This document shows, piece by piece, positions 1-8,157 of a stretch of DNA of 64,000 nucleotides. The DNA lies in the NCBI RefSeq assembly GCF_000058485.1, contig NC_008278.1:3776962-3840961 (forward strand). Reading direction: 5' to 3'. The stretch comes from Frankia alni ACN14a. GTDB lineage: Bacteria; Actinomycetota; Actinomycetes; Frankiales; Frankiaceae. Positions within the stretch are counted from its first letter, which is position 1; every line of letters starts with the position of its first letter. Below the pieces are notes generated by a model that was given only the letters and a program-made list of their open reading frames with translations, did not search any database and had not been told where the DNA came from. The position numbers were made by a program, and so were the translations under genes.

Positions 1-212
1 GCGATGCTGTTGCGACCGAGCAGGGCCACCCGGTCCTGGCGGCGCAGGCCGGCTCGGGCGAGGGCCGCCGCGATCGCCGTCGCGCGACGCAGCAGCTCAC
101 GGTGGGTGACGCTGCGCCCCTCGTACAGGTAGGCGGGAACGTCGCCGAACCGCTCCGCATTGCGGCGCAGGATGTCGGCGAGGCAGGGATCCGGGATGTG
201 TTTCGTCGGCAC
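1..212 (-). CDS. Acyl-CoA ligase (AMP-dependent synthetase), N-terminal part only
   Basis: This is the first 70 codons of an adenylate-forming acid-CoA ligase; the rest lies beyond the window edge. The GTG start is fixed by an in-frame TAG two codons upstream. The visible residues show the usual opening of the family: a short lead (MPTKHIPDPCLADIL), a conserved VPAYLYEGRSVTHRELL segment and the LRRQDRVALLGRNS segment that precedes the substrate helix. The family activates a carboxylic acid with ATP and then CoA. It is divergent from the isochorismatase-fold gene, with an inverted-repeat operator site in the 33-50 bases upstream of the start. Family assignment is firm; the acid is unknown. Confidence 0.85.
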   Translation of the reverse strand, partial: MPTKHIPDPCLADILRRNAERFGDVPAYLYEGRSVTHRELLRRATAIAAALARAGLRRQDRVALLGRNSI

Positions 213-244
213 GGGCTACTCCGTCGAAGCTCCGAGCGTTAATG

Positions 245-262
245 TTTGACGATGATGTCAAA
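245..262. promoter_or_regulatory. Operator site 1 (TTGAC-N6-GTCAA family)
   Basis: TTTGACGATGATGTCAAA is a perfect inverted repeat with six-base arms. It lies between the divergent ligase and isochorismatase-fold genes and overlaps the start codon region of the latter. No -10 element sits at the right distance on either strand, so here it looks like an operator rather than a -35 box. Confidence 0.6.
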
Positions 263-899
263 CAACGACACCGCGGGCAAGCGCCCCCCGCGGCCGATCG
301 ACCCCCGGACCAGCGCGGTCGTCCTGGTGGAGTGCCAGAACGGGGTGCTCGGCCCGGACTCCATGCTGCCGTCGCTCGCGGCCGACTCGGCCGACATCCG
401 CGACGGCCTGCGCCGGCTGGTCACCGCCGCGCGGTCCGCCGGAGTGCTCGTCGTGCATGCCACGTTCGAGGGCTGGCTGGGGTCCACCGACCCCGGGACC
501 GCGCCGCTGTGGCGGACCGCCGCCCAGAGCAGCAAGGACTGGGGCCCCGGCCACCCGGCCACCCAGGTCGTGCCCGACCTGCTCGACCCCACAGACCTGA
601 TCATCCCGCGCCACCACGGCCTGTCGCCGACCTGGGGCAGCGAGCTGCTGCCGATCCTGCGCGGGCACCGGGTGAACACGGTCGTCTTCGCCGGCGTCTC
701 GCTCAACGTCGCGATCCCGCTCGCGGTGGGGCAGACCGTGCACGAGGGCTTCCACGTCATCGTCACGCGCGACGCGGCCGCGTCGACCCCGGCCGAGTAC
801 GGCCAGCACATCCTGGCGAACACGATCGCCATGCTCGCCCGCGTCACCACGGTCGACGACCTCGCCGCCGCCTGGGCCGCCGCCACCGCGACCGTCTGA
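252..899 (+). CDS. Isochorismatase-fold (cysteine hydrolase-like) protein lacking the catalytic cysteine
   Basis: About 215 residues with the alpha/beta fold of the isochorismatase/nicotinamidase family: opening strand SAVVLVECQNGVLG, a central LIIPRHHGLSPTWGSELL segment, and the VVFAGVSLNVAIPLAV segment. In active members the first motif carries Asp (DxQND) and the last carries the nucleophilic Cys (GxxTxxCV). Here the first acid is Glu and the Cys position is Ala, so classical hydrolase chemistry is unlikely. No Shine-Dalgarno is visible; ATG at 252 or 255 is chosen over a TTG at 246, and a leaderless transcript is possible. Three copies of a 17-bp repeat follow the stop. Function is not known. 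Confidence 0.8.
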   Translation: MMSNNDTAGKRPPRPIDPRTSAVVLVECQNGVLGPDSMLPSLAADSADIRDGLRRLVTAARSAGVLVVHATFEGWLGSTDPGTAPLWRTAAQSSKDWGPGHPATQVVPDLLDPTDLIIPRHHGLSPTWGSELLPILRGHRVNTVVFAGVSLNVAIPLAVGQTVHEGFHVIVTRDAAASTPAEYGQHILANTIAMLARVTTVDDLAAAWAAATATV

Positions 900-949
900 G
901 CTGCCGAGCCGTCTGAGCTGCCGAGCCGTCTGAGCTGCCGAGCCGTCTG
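893..949. repeat. 17-bp tandem repeat, 3.4 copies, over a stop codon
   Basis: The unit CGTCTGAGCTGCCGAGC is repeated exactly at 893, 910 and 927, followed by a partial fourth copy. The first copy contains the TGA stop of the isochorismatase-fold gene, so each copy repeats that stop. Confidence 0.9.
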
Positions 950-987
950 ACGCCGCGAGGCAGCCTGAGCCGAGTTCGCGACAAGTG

Positions 988-1016
988 TTGGCGGAAGTGT
1001 CAAGTTTGGCTAGGGT
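988..1016 (+). promoter_or_regulatory. Promoter with overlapping operator site 2
   Basis: TTGGCG (988-993), 17-bp spacer, TAGGGT (1011-1016). The -35 and spacer contain the imperfect operator TTGGC-N6-GTCAAG (988-1004). A start near 1023 would give the VOC gene a leader of about 135 bases. Confidence 0.65.
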
Positions 1017-1156
1017 CAGGCGGAGCTCGATGGCCGCGGTGCTGGGCCCGTGACGGTCCGCCGAGCGTCCTCGCGTACCCGCACCGAACGTGACCGCACC
1101 GCCGGACCGGCCGTGGTCCCCGCGGCCGATCCGGCTCCCCTTCCCGGAGGCGCCCC

Positions 1157-2188
1157 ATGAGCACCAGCACCGAGTCGACGGCGAGCGGCGTCCCGGCGGC
1201 GTCGCCGTCCGCCCGCCCTGCCCCCTCTGCCAGCCCGGCCCCCTCTGCCCGCCCGGCCCCCTCTGCCAGCCCGGCCCACCATGCCCACGCCGTGCTGCAC
1301 TGCAACCTCAACACCGTCGACGTCGACCGCTCCGCCGCCTTCCACCTGTCGCTGTTCGGCGGCGAGCCGCGGATGCGCTCGATCAGCACCGACGGCGACA
1401 CCGCCACCATGGGCCTGGGCGCCGGCACCGCCAGCGTCACCACGTTCCTCTACGACCTGCGCGGCCCGCGCTCGGCCCCCGCCGTCGAGCTGGTCGGCTG
1501 GACCACGCCGCACACCGTGCCCGCCACCGCCGACCAGCGGCCCACCGGGTTCACGGCGCTGGGCTACCGCGTCGAGTCCCTGCGCATCGTCACCGCGCGC
1601 CTGGAGGCCACCGGCGTCGCGTTCACACCGGTGCCCGAGGGACTGGCGGTCCGCGGCGCCGTTCGCCCGGCGTTGCGGCTGACCGACCCCGACGGAGCCG
1701 TCATCGAGGTCGTCGAGATCCCCGCCGCCCCCGGCGATCCGCGCCGGCTGCCGCTGCTGTCCCACGAGCGGATGCGCTGCACCGACCTCGAACGCACCCT
1801 CGCCTGGTACACCGGGATCGGCTGGACGGTGCGTGACCGTGGCGAGAGCCCGACCGGACCGACCGCGTCGCTGGTCCTGCCCGAGGACCCGACGTTCTCC
1901 CTGGAGTTCGTCCAGCAGCCCGCGCCCGCCGGGGCCACGGCGACGCCGCCGGCCAACGTCCAGGGCCTCTACCGGATCGCGCTCGCCGTGGAGGACGTCC
2001 GCGAGGCGCACGCCTCGCTCGTCGCCGACGGCGCGATCGGCGACGTCGACGACCCGGTCGTCATGCCGATGCCGGACACGCCGACCGGCGGCTTCACGGT
2101 GCTGTTCCTGCACGACCCGGACGGTGCCGTCGTCGAGTTCGTCGACCGTCCCCGCTCGGCCGTGCGCCGCCCCACCGAACCCGCCTGA
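1157..2188 (+). CDS. Double-domain VOC (glyoxalase/bleomycin-resistance/dioxygenase fold) protein
   Basis: 343 residues with two vicinal-oxygen-chelate modules. The first starts after a Ser/Ala/Pro tail at about residue 40 (HAVLHCNLNTVDVDRSAAFH); the second at about residue 195 (HERMRCTDLERTLAWYTGIGW) and ends in HDPDGAVVEFVDR. Two modules in one chain are typical of extradiol-dioxygenase-like or lyase-type VOC proteins; some Glu/His metal ligands are visible but the reaction cannot be read. The N-terminal tail consists of repeated APSARP/APSASP units. GGAGG about ten bases upstream supports the ATG. It is transcribed alone from the site 2 promoter and faces the TetR gene tail to tail. The neighbourhood suggests ring or aldehyde chemistry. 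Confidence 0.85.
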   Translation: MSTSTESTASGVPAASPSARPAPSASPAPSARPAPSASPAHHAHAVLHCNLNTVDVDRSAAFHLSLFGGEPRMRSISTDGDTATMGLGAGTASVTTFLYDLRGPRSAPAVELVGWTTPHTVPATADQRPTGFTALGYRVESLRIVTARLEATGVAFTPVPEGLAVRGAVRPALRLTDPDGAVIEVVEIPAAPGDPRRLPLLSHERMRCTDLERTLAWYTGIGWTVRDRGESPTGPTASLVLPEDPTFSLEFVQQPAPAGATATPPANVQGLYRIALAVEDVREAHASLVADGAIGDVDDPVVMPMPDTPTGGFTVLFLHDPDGAVVEFVDRPRSAVRRPTEPA

Positions 2189-2208
2189 CCCGCCTGACCC
2201 GCCTGACC
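2182..2208. repeat. 9-bp tandem repeat (CGCCTGACC x3) over a stop codon
   Basis: Three exact copies; the first contains the TGA stop of the VOC gene, giving three in-line stops spaced by nine bases. Confidence 0.85.
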
Positions 2209-2247
2209 CCGCCGGCCTGACTCTGGCGGCGGGCAGTCCACCCCGGC

Positions 2248-2883
2248 TCAGCCGGGGTGGATCGTGGCGACGAGCAGGGCCGCTGCCTCGGCGATGATGT
2301 CGGTCTCGTCCATCCGGATCTCGGTGGCCCGGATCTTGTACCAGCAGCGGTCCAGCATCGCGAGCACGACCAGGCCGACCGCCTCCGGCGAGCCGGCGGG
2401 GTCGTGCTGGCGGGCGTGGAGCAACTCGCCGAGCTTGCGGGCGACGCGGATCTGCGTGCGATGGGAGTCGGTGCGAAAGGCCGCGTCCGTCGGCGCGGAC
2501 AGCATCGCGGCCAGCGCGAAGGCCCCGTGCTGGTCGAGGTGGGTGAAGTAGAGCCGGATCCACTCCTCGACGGCCGCGGCCGGCCAGTCGTCGGGCACCG
2601 CGGTGAGCCGGGCGACGACGGCGAGGCTGGACTGGTACCCGGCCCGGCCGAGCTCGGCGAAGATCTCCCGCTTGTCCCGGAAGTAGGTGTAGAACCCGGC
2701 CCGCGAGATGCCGCACGCCTCGGTGATGTCGGCGACGCTGGTGCCCGCGTAACCGTGGCGCAGGAACAGCCCGCGGGCGGTGTCGACGATGACGGCCCGG
2801 GTGCGCGCGGCGCGCGGGCCGAGGTCCGCCGCCGAGACGGGGGCGCGTTGTCGGGGAGTGTCGGACGGTTGCATGGCCATCAT
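2248..2883 (-). CDS. TetR-family regulator A
   Basis: About 211 residues. The N-terminal helix-turn-helix spans roughly residues 27-75, with the recognition segment CGISRAGFYTYFRDKREIF, followed by a helical ligand domain of usual length. It is the last gene of the minus-strand operon that begins with the enoyl-CoA hydratase, so it is probably co-transcribed with the genes it controls. Its DNA-reading helix is identical to that of TetR B at 11.8 kb, which lies beside an operator of the TTGAC-N6-GTCAA type. I infer that both recognise this sequence and respond to an acyl-CoA or pathway intermediate. Several in-frame ATGs (2883, 2880, 2874) make the exact start uncertain; no strong ribosome site is visible. 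Confidence 0.88.
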   Translation of the reverse strand: MMAMQPSDTPRQRAPVSAADLGPRAARTRAVIVDTARGLFLRHGYAGTSVADITEACGISRAGFYTYFRDKREIFAELGRAGYQSSLAVVARLTAVPDDWPAAAVEEWIRLYFTHLDQHGAFALAAMLSAPTDAAFRTDSHRTQIRVARKLGELLHARQHDPAGSPEAVGLVVLAMLDRCWYKIRATEIRMDETDIIAEAAALLVATIHPG

Positions 2884-2954
2884 CTCGAGCGCGTCGACCG
2901 TGGCCGCCGTGGCGGGCGGCCGCACGGGGCGACCGCCGGCCACGGCGGCGGTGG

Positions 2955-3971
2955 TCAGATCGCGACGACCGGTTCGAGCTCGGCGCCGGCGAGAAGCTCG
3001 GTGCCGAGCTGTTCGGCCAGGGTACGGTGGTCGCCGAGCAGCAGGTCGAGCGCGGCGGTCCGGGCGACGAAGCGGTGCAGCTCGCTTTCCAGCGACAGCC
3101 CCATCGCGCCGCAGACCTGCACGGCGTGGCGCATGACCTCGGCCTGGGCGAGCCCGGCCCGCAGCTTGACCAGCCGCGCCGCCCAGGCGCCGCCGTCCGC
3201 CTGCCCGGCGCTGCCCCAGGCCACCGTCAGCTCGGAGCGCAGCGACTCGACCGCCACGTGCGCCTCGGCGAGGCGGTGGCGCACGGCCTGGAAGGTCGCG
3301 ATGGACCGGCCGTACTGGACCCGCGCCGAGGTGTGCGCGACCGCGATCGCCAGCGCCGCCTCGCAGCCGCCGATGATCTCGGCGGCGAGCGCCCGGCGCC
3401 CGGCGGCGACGGCGCGGGTCCACGCCTCGCCGGCCGGGGTGGCGGGGCCCGCCGCGCCCGCCGGCGCCGCGGAGACGGTGAGCCAGCCCGCGGCGGTGTC
3501 GAAGCCGCGCACCGGCTGCGCGGCGGCCGCGACCAGCTCGGCCGGCAGGATCCGCAGCGTGGCGCCGCCCGCGTCGGCGGTGTCGCCCGCGTCGGCGGCG
3601 TCGAGGGCGGTCGGCACGACGACCTCGGTGATGCCGTCGAGGCCGCCGAGCAGCAGCCCGGTCAGCGGGCCGCGCGGGTCGGCCGGCTGGTCGGAGTGCA
3701 GCGGGTAGAGCAGGGCCCGCGGGCCGGTCGCGGCGGGCAGCGCGCCGGCGAGCTCGGCGAGCAGGACGTCGTCGAGGACACGGGAGTGGGCCAGCGCCCG
3801 CCCGTGCTCGGCGAACAGCAGGGTGGTGGCGCGGGCCGGGTCGTCGGCGAGCACGTCGGCCCAGCCGAGCTCCGCCAGCGCCGCGGCGAGGTCGCCGCCC
3901 TCGGCGAGCACCTCCCGCAGGGAGCCCGCCAGCAGCTCGGCGGTGGCGTCATCGAGTCCCGAAGTGGTCAC
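2955..3971 (-). CDS. Acyl-CoA dehydrogenase, small (non-FAD-motif) subunit of pair 1
   Basis: 338 residues of acyl-CoA dehydrogenase fold. The C-terminal helical domain is well conserved (SARVQYGRSIATFQAVRHRL, then VCGAMGLSLESELHRF), but the middle domain lacks the SEPxAGSDLA flavin/substrate motif seen in its partner. That asymmetry is typical of the heteromeric ACADs of steroid side-chain breakdown, where two different subunits share FAD sites. The GTG start overlaps the stop of the upstream ACAD (GTGA), and GGAGG lies just ahead, so the two are translationally coupled and probably form one enzyme. It oxidises an acyl-CoA to the 2,3-enoyl-CoA; the substrate is unknown. Confidence 0.9.
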   Translation of the reverse strand: MTTSGLDDATAELLAGSLREVLAEGGDLAAALAELGWADVLADDPARATTLLFAEHGRALAHSRVLDDVLLAELAGALPAATGPRALLYPLHSDQPADPRGPLTGLLLGGLDGITEVVVPTALDAADAGDTADAGGATLRILPAELVAAAAQPVRGFDTAAGWLTVSAAPAGAAGPATPAGEAWTRAVAAGRRALAAEIIGGCEAALAIAVAHTSARVQYGRSIATFQAVRHRLAEAHVAVESLRSELTVAWGSAGQADGGAWAARLVKLRAGLAQAEVMRHAVQVCGAMGLSLESELHRFVARTAALDLLLGDHRTLAEQLGTELLAGAELEPVVAI

Positions 3972-5203
3972 TTCGCCTCCTTCGGCAGGCCGAGGACGTG
4001 ATCGGCGATGATCGTGCGCTGGACCTCGGCGGAGCCGCCGAGGATCGTCGCCGAGCGGGAGAACCACCACTCGTTGCGCCAGGCCCTGACCTCGTCCGTG
4101 GCGCCGAGGACGAACTCGGTGCCCAGCAGGTCGCGGGCGAGGTCGAACAGGGAGATCTCGACGGTGGCCAGCAGGACCTTGTCGACGCTGGCCTCGGGGC
4201 CGACCGTGTCGCCCGCGGCGAGGCGGCGCACGGTGCCGGCGCTGCGGGCGCGCAGCGCGATGATCTGCTCGTAGACGAAGCCCAGGCGCGCGGCCGCGCC
4301 GTCGGGCAGCCGGGCGCCGGCGGCGAGCCGGGTGGCGACCTGCCCGCGCAGGTCCCGCAGCCGGCGCAGCGCGTCGGCGGCGCTGAGCCAGGCGTACATC
4401 GCCCGCTCCCACTGCAGCAGGTACATCGCGACGGCCCAGCCCTTGCCCTCCTCGCCCACGAGGTTGGACGCGGGGACCACGACGTCGTCGAAGAACACCT
4501 CGGCGAGCTCGTTCTCGCCGCTGGCCAGCGCGATCGGCCGGATCGTGACGCCCGGCGCGTCGGCGTCGAGCATGATCATGGACAGGCCGCGGTGGCGCGA
4601 CTCCGGGGTGCCGGTGCGCACCAGGCACACCAGCCGGCTCGAGGTCGCCCCGTGACTGGTCCACAGCTTCGACCCGGACAGGACGTAGGTGTCGCCCTCG
4701 CGCCGCGCGCGGCAGCGCAGCGACGCCAGGTCACTGCCGGCCTCCGGCTCGGAGAAGCCCTGCCCCCACCATTGTTCGCCGCGCAGGTAGGCCGGCAGGT
4801 AGGCGGCGGCGAGCTCGGGGGCGAAGTGCACCACCGGCGGCCCGAGGGTCTCCAGCATCAGGTGCGGCGCGGGGATCGGCAGCCCGGCGGCGGCGAGGCC
4901 GTCGTAGAGGACGGCGCGGTGGCGCTCGTCCCCGCCGAGGCCGCCGGCCGACTCCGGCCAGCCGTAGCGGTTCCAGCCGGCGCGGAACAGCACACCCATG
5001 AGCAGGCCGTGGTCGGCGATGCGCTCCTCGGTGTTCGGGTAGTGCCGCCCGCGCCACCGATCCAGCGCCGGCTCGCTGGCCAGCCACGCGCGCAGCCCGC
5101 GGGCGTAGGCGTCGAGGTCGTCGCGCAGGACCGCCGGGTCGGTCACCGCCTCGGCGGCCGTCGGGCCGCTCGCCGTCGGATCGGTCGCCGTCGTGGTGGT
5201 CAT
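3968..5203 (-). CDS. Acyl-CoA dehydrogenase, large subunit of pair 1
   Basis: 411 residues, full three-domain ACAD. Visible motifs are the FAD/acyl motif GFSEPEAGSDLASL near residue 147, SKLWTSHG about 30 residues on, the beta-domain ELAEVFFDDVVVP and the C-terminal SRSATILGGSAEVQRTI, which closes the flavin pocket. It catalyses alpha-beta desaturation of an acyl-CoA, passing electrons to ETF. The ATG overlaps the stop of the enoyl-CoA hydratase gene (ATGA), and its own stop overlaps the small subunit start, so three genes are coupled. In context it works immediately before the upstream-encoded hydratase in a beta-oxidation cycle. Confidence 0.93.
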   Translation of the reverse strand: MTTTTATDPTASGPTAAEAVTDPAVLRDDLDAYARGLRAWLASEPALDRWRGRHYPNTEERIADHGLLMGVLFRAGWNRYGWPESAGGLGGDERHRAVLYDGLAAAGLPIPAPHLMLETLGPPVVHFAPELAAAYLPAYLRGEQWWGQGFSEPEAGSDLASLRCRARREGDTYVLSGSKLWTSHGATSSRLVCLVRTGTPESRHRGLSMIMLDADAPGVTIRPIALASGENELAEVFFDDVVVPASNLVGEEGKGWAVAMYLLQWERAMYAWLSAADALRRLRDLRGQVATRLAAGARLPDGAAARLGFVYEQIIALRARSAGTVRRLAAGDTVGPEASVDKVLLATVEISLFDLARDLLGTEFVLGATDEVRAWRNEWWFSRSATILGGSAEVQRTIIADHVLGLPKEAK

Positions 5204-6006
5204 GCGGGGCGTCCCGCCGCGGCCGCCCGGGCCTTGGAACGCTCGAGGAAGCTGCGCACGAGCGCCTGGTGCTCGGGGGTGTCGAAGGAGGCGAACTCCT
5301 CGCCGAGGGCGTACTCCAGCACGCCGGCCACGGCCCGCTTGATGTGCATGTTCAGCGCCCGCTTGGTGCTCTGCACGGCCTGCGGCGGCTGGGCGGCGAG
5401 CTTGTCCGCGACCTTCAGCGCCTCGTCGAGCAGCTCCGCGTCGGGCACCACCCGGTTGGCCAGGCCCAGCGAGACGGCCTGGTGGGCGGGGATGCGCTCG
5501 GAGGTCAGCAGGTACTCCTTGGCACGCAGCATGCCCATCAGCAGCGGCCAGGTCGGCGCGCCGCCGTCGGCCGCGGTCAGCCCGACGCCCACGTGCGGGT
5601 CGGAGATGAACGCGCTCTCGGCGAGCAGCACGATGTCGCTGCACACCGCCAGGTTGCAGCCCAGACCCACCGCGGCGCCGTTGACCGCGGCCACCACCGG
5701 CAGCGGGAAGTCGACCATCTCGTTGAGCAGCCGCCGGGCGCCGTCGATCTCGGCGCGGCGCAGCTCACGGTCGTCCCACAGCTCGACGAAGTGCTGGAAG
5801 TCGCCGCCGGCGCTGAACGCCCGGCCCGCCCCGGTCAGCACGACCGCGCGCGCGTCCGGGTCCTCCGCCAGATGCCGCCACACCCTGACCAGGGCGTGGT
5901 GCAGCGCCTCGTTCGTCGCGTTGAGCGCCTCCGGCCGGTTCAGGGTGACGAGGCGGACTGGACCCCTCTCCTCGATGAGCAGCTCCGGCGCGAACGGGTT
6001 GTCCAT
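5200..6006 (-). CDS. Enoyl-CoA hydratase/isomerase (crotonase family)
   Basis: 268 residues, usual crotonase length. The two oxyanion-hole segments are visible: LTGAGRAFSAGGDF near residue 60 and AVNGAAVGLGCNLAVCSD near residue 110, plus the C-terminal AVQSTKRALN helix. The family hydrates 2-enoyl-CoA or shifts double bonds. It is the first gene of the minus-strand operon hydratase, ACAD, ACAD, TetR A. AGGAG ahead of the ATG at 6006 fixes the start; longer in-frame extensions have no ribosome site. Operator site 3 lies in the divergent region upstream, so control by a TetR protein is likely. Confidence 0.92.
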   Translation of the reverse strand: MDNPFAPELLIEERGPVRLVTLNRPEALNATNEALHHALVRVWRHLAEDPDARAVVLTGAGRAFSAGGDFQHFVELWDDRELRRAEIDGARRLLNEMVDFPLPVVAAVNGAAVGLGCNLAVCSDIVLLAESAFISDPHVGVGLTAADGGAPTWPLLMGMLRAKEYLLTSERIPAHQAVSLGLANRVVPDAELLDEALKVADKLAAQPPQAVQSTKRALNMHIKRAVAGVLEYALGEEFASFDTPEHQALVRSFLERSKARAAAAGRPA

Positions 6007-6449
6007 CAGTTCTCCTGTCGGTCCTGCTGTGCGCCTGCGATAGGTCTGAAAGATCGGCGGGCCGGTACGTCGGCGAGGTCGGTCGGCGAGGTCGGTAGGT
6101 CGGCGGTGGGCCCGCGGCGTGCCGTGCCCCGCCCGCCGCGCGACCGGCCGGGCCGCGGCGGGCGTCCGGGCCGCCTCCGGCCGGCCTTCGTCCGCCGGGG
6201 GTGAATCTCCCGTCAACTGCCCGCTGCCCTGCCTGGCAACGCCACCGGTGGTGCGCCACCCCGGCCATGAGACCGTTGTTTGACGGAAATGTCAAGTTCT
6301 CCTAGGGTGCTCCTGGTGGCGGCGTCAGCCGCCCCCGAGGTCCACTGTGGGACCTGCGGACGGCGGCTCCGAGGGCGCCGTCCGACGAGCGCGCGGCCCG
6401 GCCGGTGCCGTCGACCGCGACGGCACGCGGGGTCGCGGGAGGAGGCGGC
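6007..6449. other. Divergent intergenic region with operator site 3
   Basis: 443 bases between the hydratase operon (minus) and the DUF35 operon (plus). It holds a GGTCGGCGAGGTCGGT-type short repeat at about 6068-6105 and the plus-strand promoter and operator at 6279-6308, followed by a leader of about 130 bases. No credible gene is seen. Confidence 0.7.
6279..6308 (+). promoter_or_regulatory. Promoter with overlapping operator site 3
   Basis: Operator TTTGACGGAAATGTCAAG (6279-6296). TTGACG (6280-6285) forms a -35, with a 17-bp spacer and -10 TAGGGT (6303-6308), driving the DUF35-thiolase-MaoC operon. A bound repressor would cover the -35. Confidence 0.75.
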
Positions 6450-6947
6450 GTGACGGACACAAGTTCCCCGGCACCAGCGAGTTCCCAGGCGTACGCGAGG
6501 CCCGAGCGGCGGCTGCTGCCGCAGCCGACCGCCGAGTCGGCGGCGTTCTGGACCGGTGGGCGCGACGGCAAGCTGCTGATCAGCCACTGTCGGGGCTGCG
6601 GACATTTCTTCCACCCGCCGGGCCCGGTGTGCTGGCGCTGCCGCAGCACCGACGTCGGCCCGGAGCCGGTCTCCGGCCGGGCGACGGTGGCCACCTACAC
6701 GATCAACCGCCAGCCGTGGATCCCCGGCTACCCGCCGCCGTACGTGGTGGCGATGGTGGAGCTCGCCGACGAGCCGGACGTCCGCCTCATCACCAACATC
6801 GTCGACATCCCGCTCGACGAGGTGCGCGTGGGCCTGGAGGTAGAGGTGTTCTTCGAACAGTGGCCGGCCGAGCCCGGTCCGGATGACGCGCCGGTGTGGC
6901 TGCCGCTGTTCCGGCCGGCCACGGCAACGGTCGGGGGTGCGCGATGA
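6450..6947 (+). CDS. DUF35 OB-fold protein with rubredoxin-like zinc ribbon (ChsH2/Ltp partner type)
   Basis: 165 residues. A four-cysteine zinc ribbon (C47, C50, C61, C64: CRGC...CWRC) is followed by an OB-fold (TYTINRQPWIPGYPPPYVVA, then GLEVEVFFEQ). Such proteins bind SCP2-type thiolase-like enzymes; in steroid degradation a DUF35 domain is needed by the retro-aldolase Ltp2. The next gene is exactly such a thiolase-like protein, overlapping by ATGA, so a complex is likely. The GTG start is preceded by AGGAGG at the right spacing and is preferred to an ATG at 6405. Expression is from the site 3 promoter. Confidence 0.9.
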   Translation: MTDTSSPAPASSQAYARPERRLLPQPTAESAAFWTGGRDGKLLISHCRGCGHFFHPPGPVCWRCRSTDVGPEPVSGRATVATYTINRQPWIPGYPPPYVVAMVELADEPDVRLITNIVDIPLDEVRVGLEVEVFFEQWPAEPGPDDAPVWLPLFRPATATVGGAR

Positions 6948-8131
6948 GCGGCGGGCCGTTCGACGGCAAGGCCGTCGTCACCGGGGCCGGCAAGTCCCAG
7001 GTCGGCCGGCGCCTCGGGCGCACCGGGCTGGACCTGACCATCGAGGCGGTGACCCGCGCGATCGCCGACGCGGGCCTGTCGGTCGACGACATCGACGGCA
7101 TCGCCAGCTACCCCGGGCCCGGCGTGCCGGACCTGGGTTTCTCCGGGGCCACGATCACCGAGGTCCGCAACGCCCTCGGCCTGCGCAGCCGCTGGTACCT
7201 GTCCTCGACGGAGACCGCCGGGCAGATCGGCCCGGCGATCGAGGCGTGCATGGCCGTCACCCTGGGGTTGGCCAACCACGTCGTCGTCTACCGCTCGGTC
7301 TGGGAATCGACCGCGCAGGCCGGCGCCGGCCGGGCGTCGGTGCTGTTCGGCGGCGGGGCCCTGTCCGGGCACCTGGAGTACACCGGCCCCTTCGGCGCGC
7401 TGTCCGCGGCGAACTGGCTGTCCATGCCCGCGCAGCGCTACATGCACGACTTCGGGCTCACCCGCGAGCAGCTCTCCGCCATCCCGCTCAACGCCCGCGC
7501 CAACGCCGGGCTCAACCCCGACGCGATCTACCGCGACCCGCTCACCCTCGACGACTACCTGGGCGCCCGGATGATCTCCGAGCCGCTGTGCCTGTTCGAC
7601 TGCGACGTGCCCTGCGACGGGGCGACCGCGGTCATCATCTCGCGGCGCGACGCCGCGGCCGGGCTGCCGCGCCACCCGCTGACGGTGGAGTCGGTCGGCA
7701 CCGGGATGTTCGAGCGGGCCACCTGGGACCAGCGCGTCGACATCACCACCATGGCGGCGCACGACGTGGCCGCCACCCTGTGGGAGCACACCAAGCTGCG
7801 TGCCTCCGACGTCAACCACGCCCAGCTCTACGACGGGTTCAGCTTCCTGACCGTCATGTGGCTGGAGGCGCTGGGCTTCGCCGAGCACGGCAAGGTCGGG
7901 CCGTTCATCGAGGGCGGCGAGCGCATCGCCCTGGACGGCCCGCTGCCGCTGAACACCTCCGGCGGGCAGCTGTCCGGCGGCCGGCTGCACGGCATGGGCT
8001 TCCTGCACGAGGCGTGCGTCCAGCTCTGGGGCGAGGGCGGCGAGCGGCAGGCGCGCAACAGCCCCGAGGTCGCGGTCGTGGGCGTGGGCGGCGGCCCGGT
8101 CGGCGGCGCGATGCTGCTCAGCACCCGCTGA
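6944..8131 (+). CDS. SCP2-type thiolase-like protein without the catalytic cysteine (Ltp2-like)
   Basis: 395 residues of thiolase fold. Where thiolases carry the nucleophile in a CATG context, this protein reads YLSSTETAGQIG (about residues 85-96). Where they carry the catalytic His (EVHDCFT), it reads AQLYDGFS, with Tyr. The glycine-rich GGQLSGGRLHGMGF loop is kept. Loss of Cys and gain of Tyr is what is known for Ltp2, which cleaves beta-hydroxyacyl-CoAs as an aldolase together with DUF35. The gene overlaps the DUF35 stop by ATGA. I infer a retro-aldolase rather than a thiolase; substrate unknown. Confidence 0.88.
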   Translation: MSGGPFDGKAVVTGAGKSQVGRRLGRTGLDLTIEAVTRAIADAGLSVDDIDGIASYPGPGVPDLGFSGATITEVRNALGLRSRWYLSSTETAGQIGPAIEACMAVTLGLANHVVVYRSVWESTAQAGAGRASVLFGGGALSGHLEYTGPFGALSAANWLSMPAQRYMHDFGLTREQLSAIPLNARANAGLNPDAIYRDPLTLDDYLGARMISEPLCLFDCDVPCDGATAVIISRRDAAAGLPRHPLTVESVGTGMFERATWDQRVDITTMAAHDVAATLWEHTKLRASDVNHAQLYDGFSFLTVMWLEALGFAEHGKVGPFIEGGERIALDGPLPLNTSGGQLSGGRLHGMGFLHEACVQLWGEGGERQARNSPEVAVVGVGGGPVGGAMLLSTR

Positions 8132-8157
8132 GCCCGACGGACAGGGAGAACGCCCAG

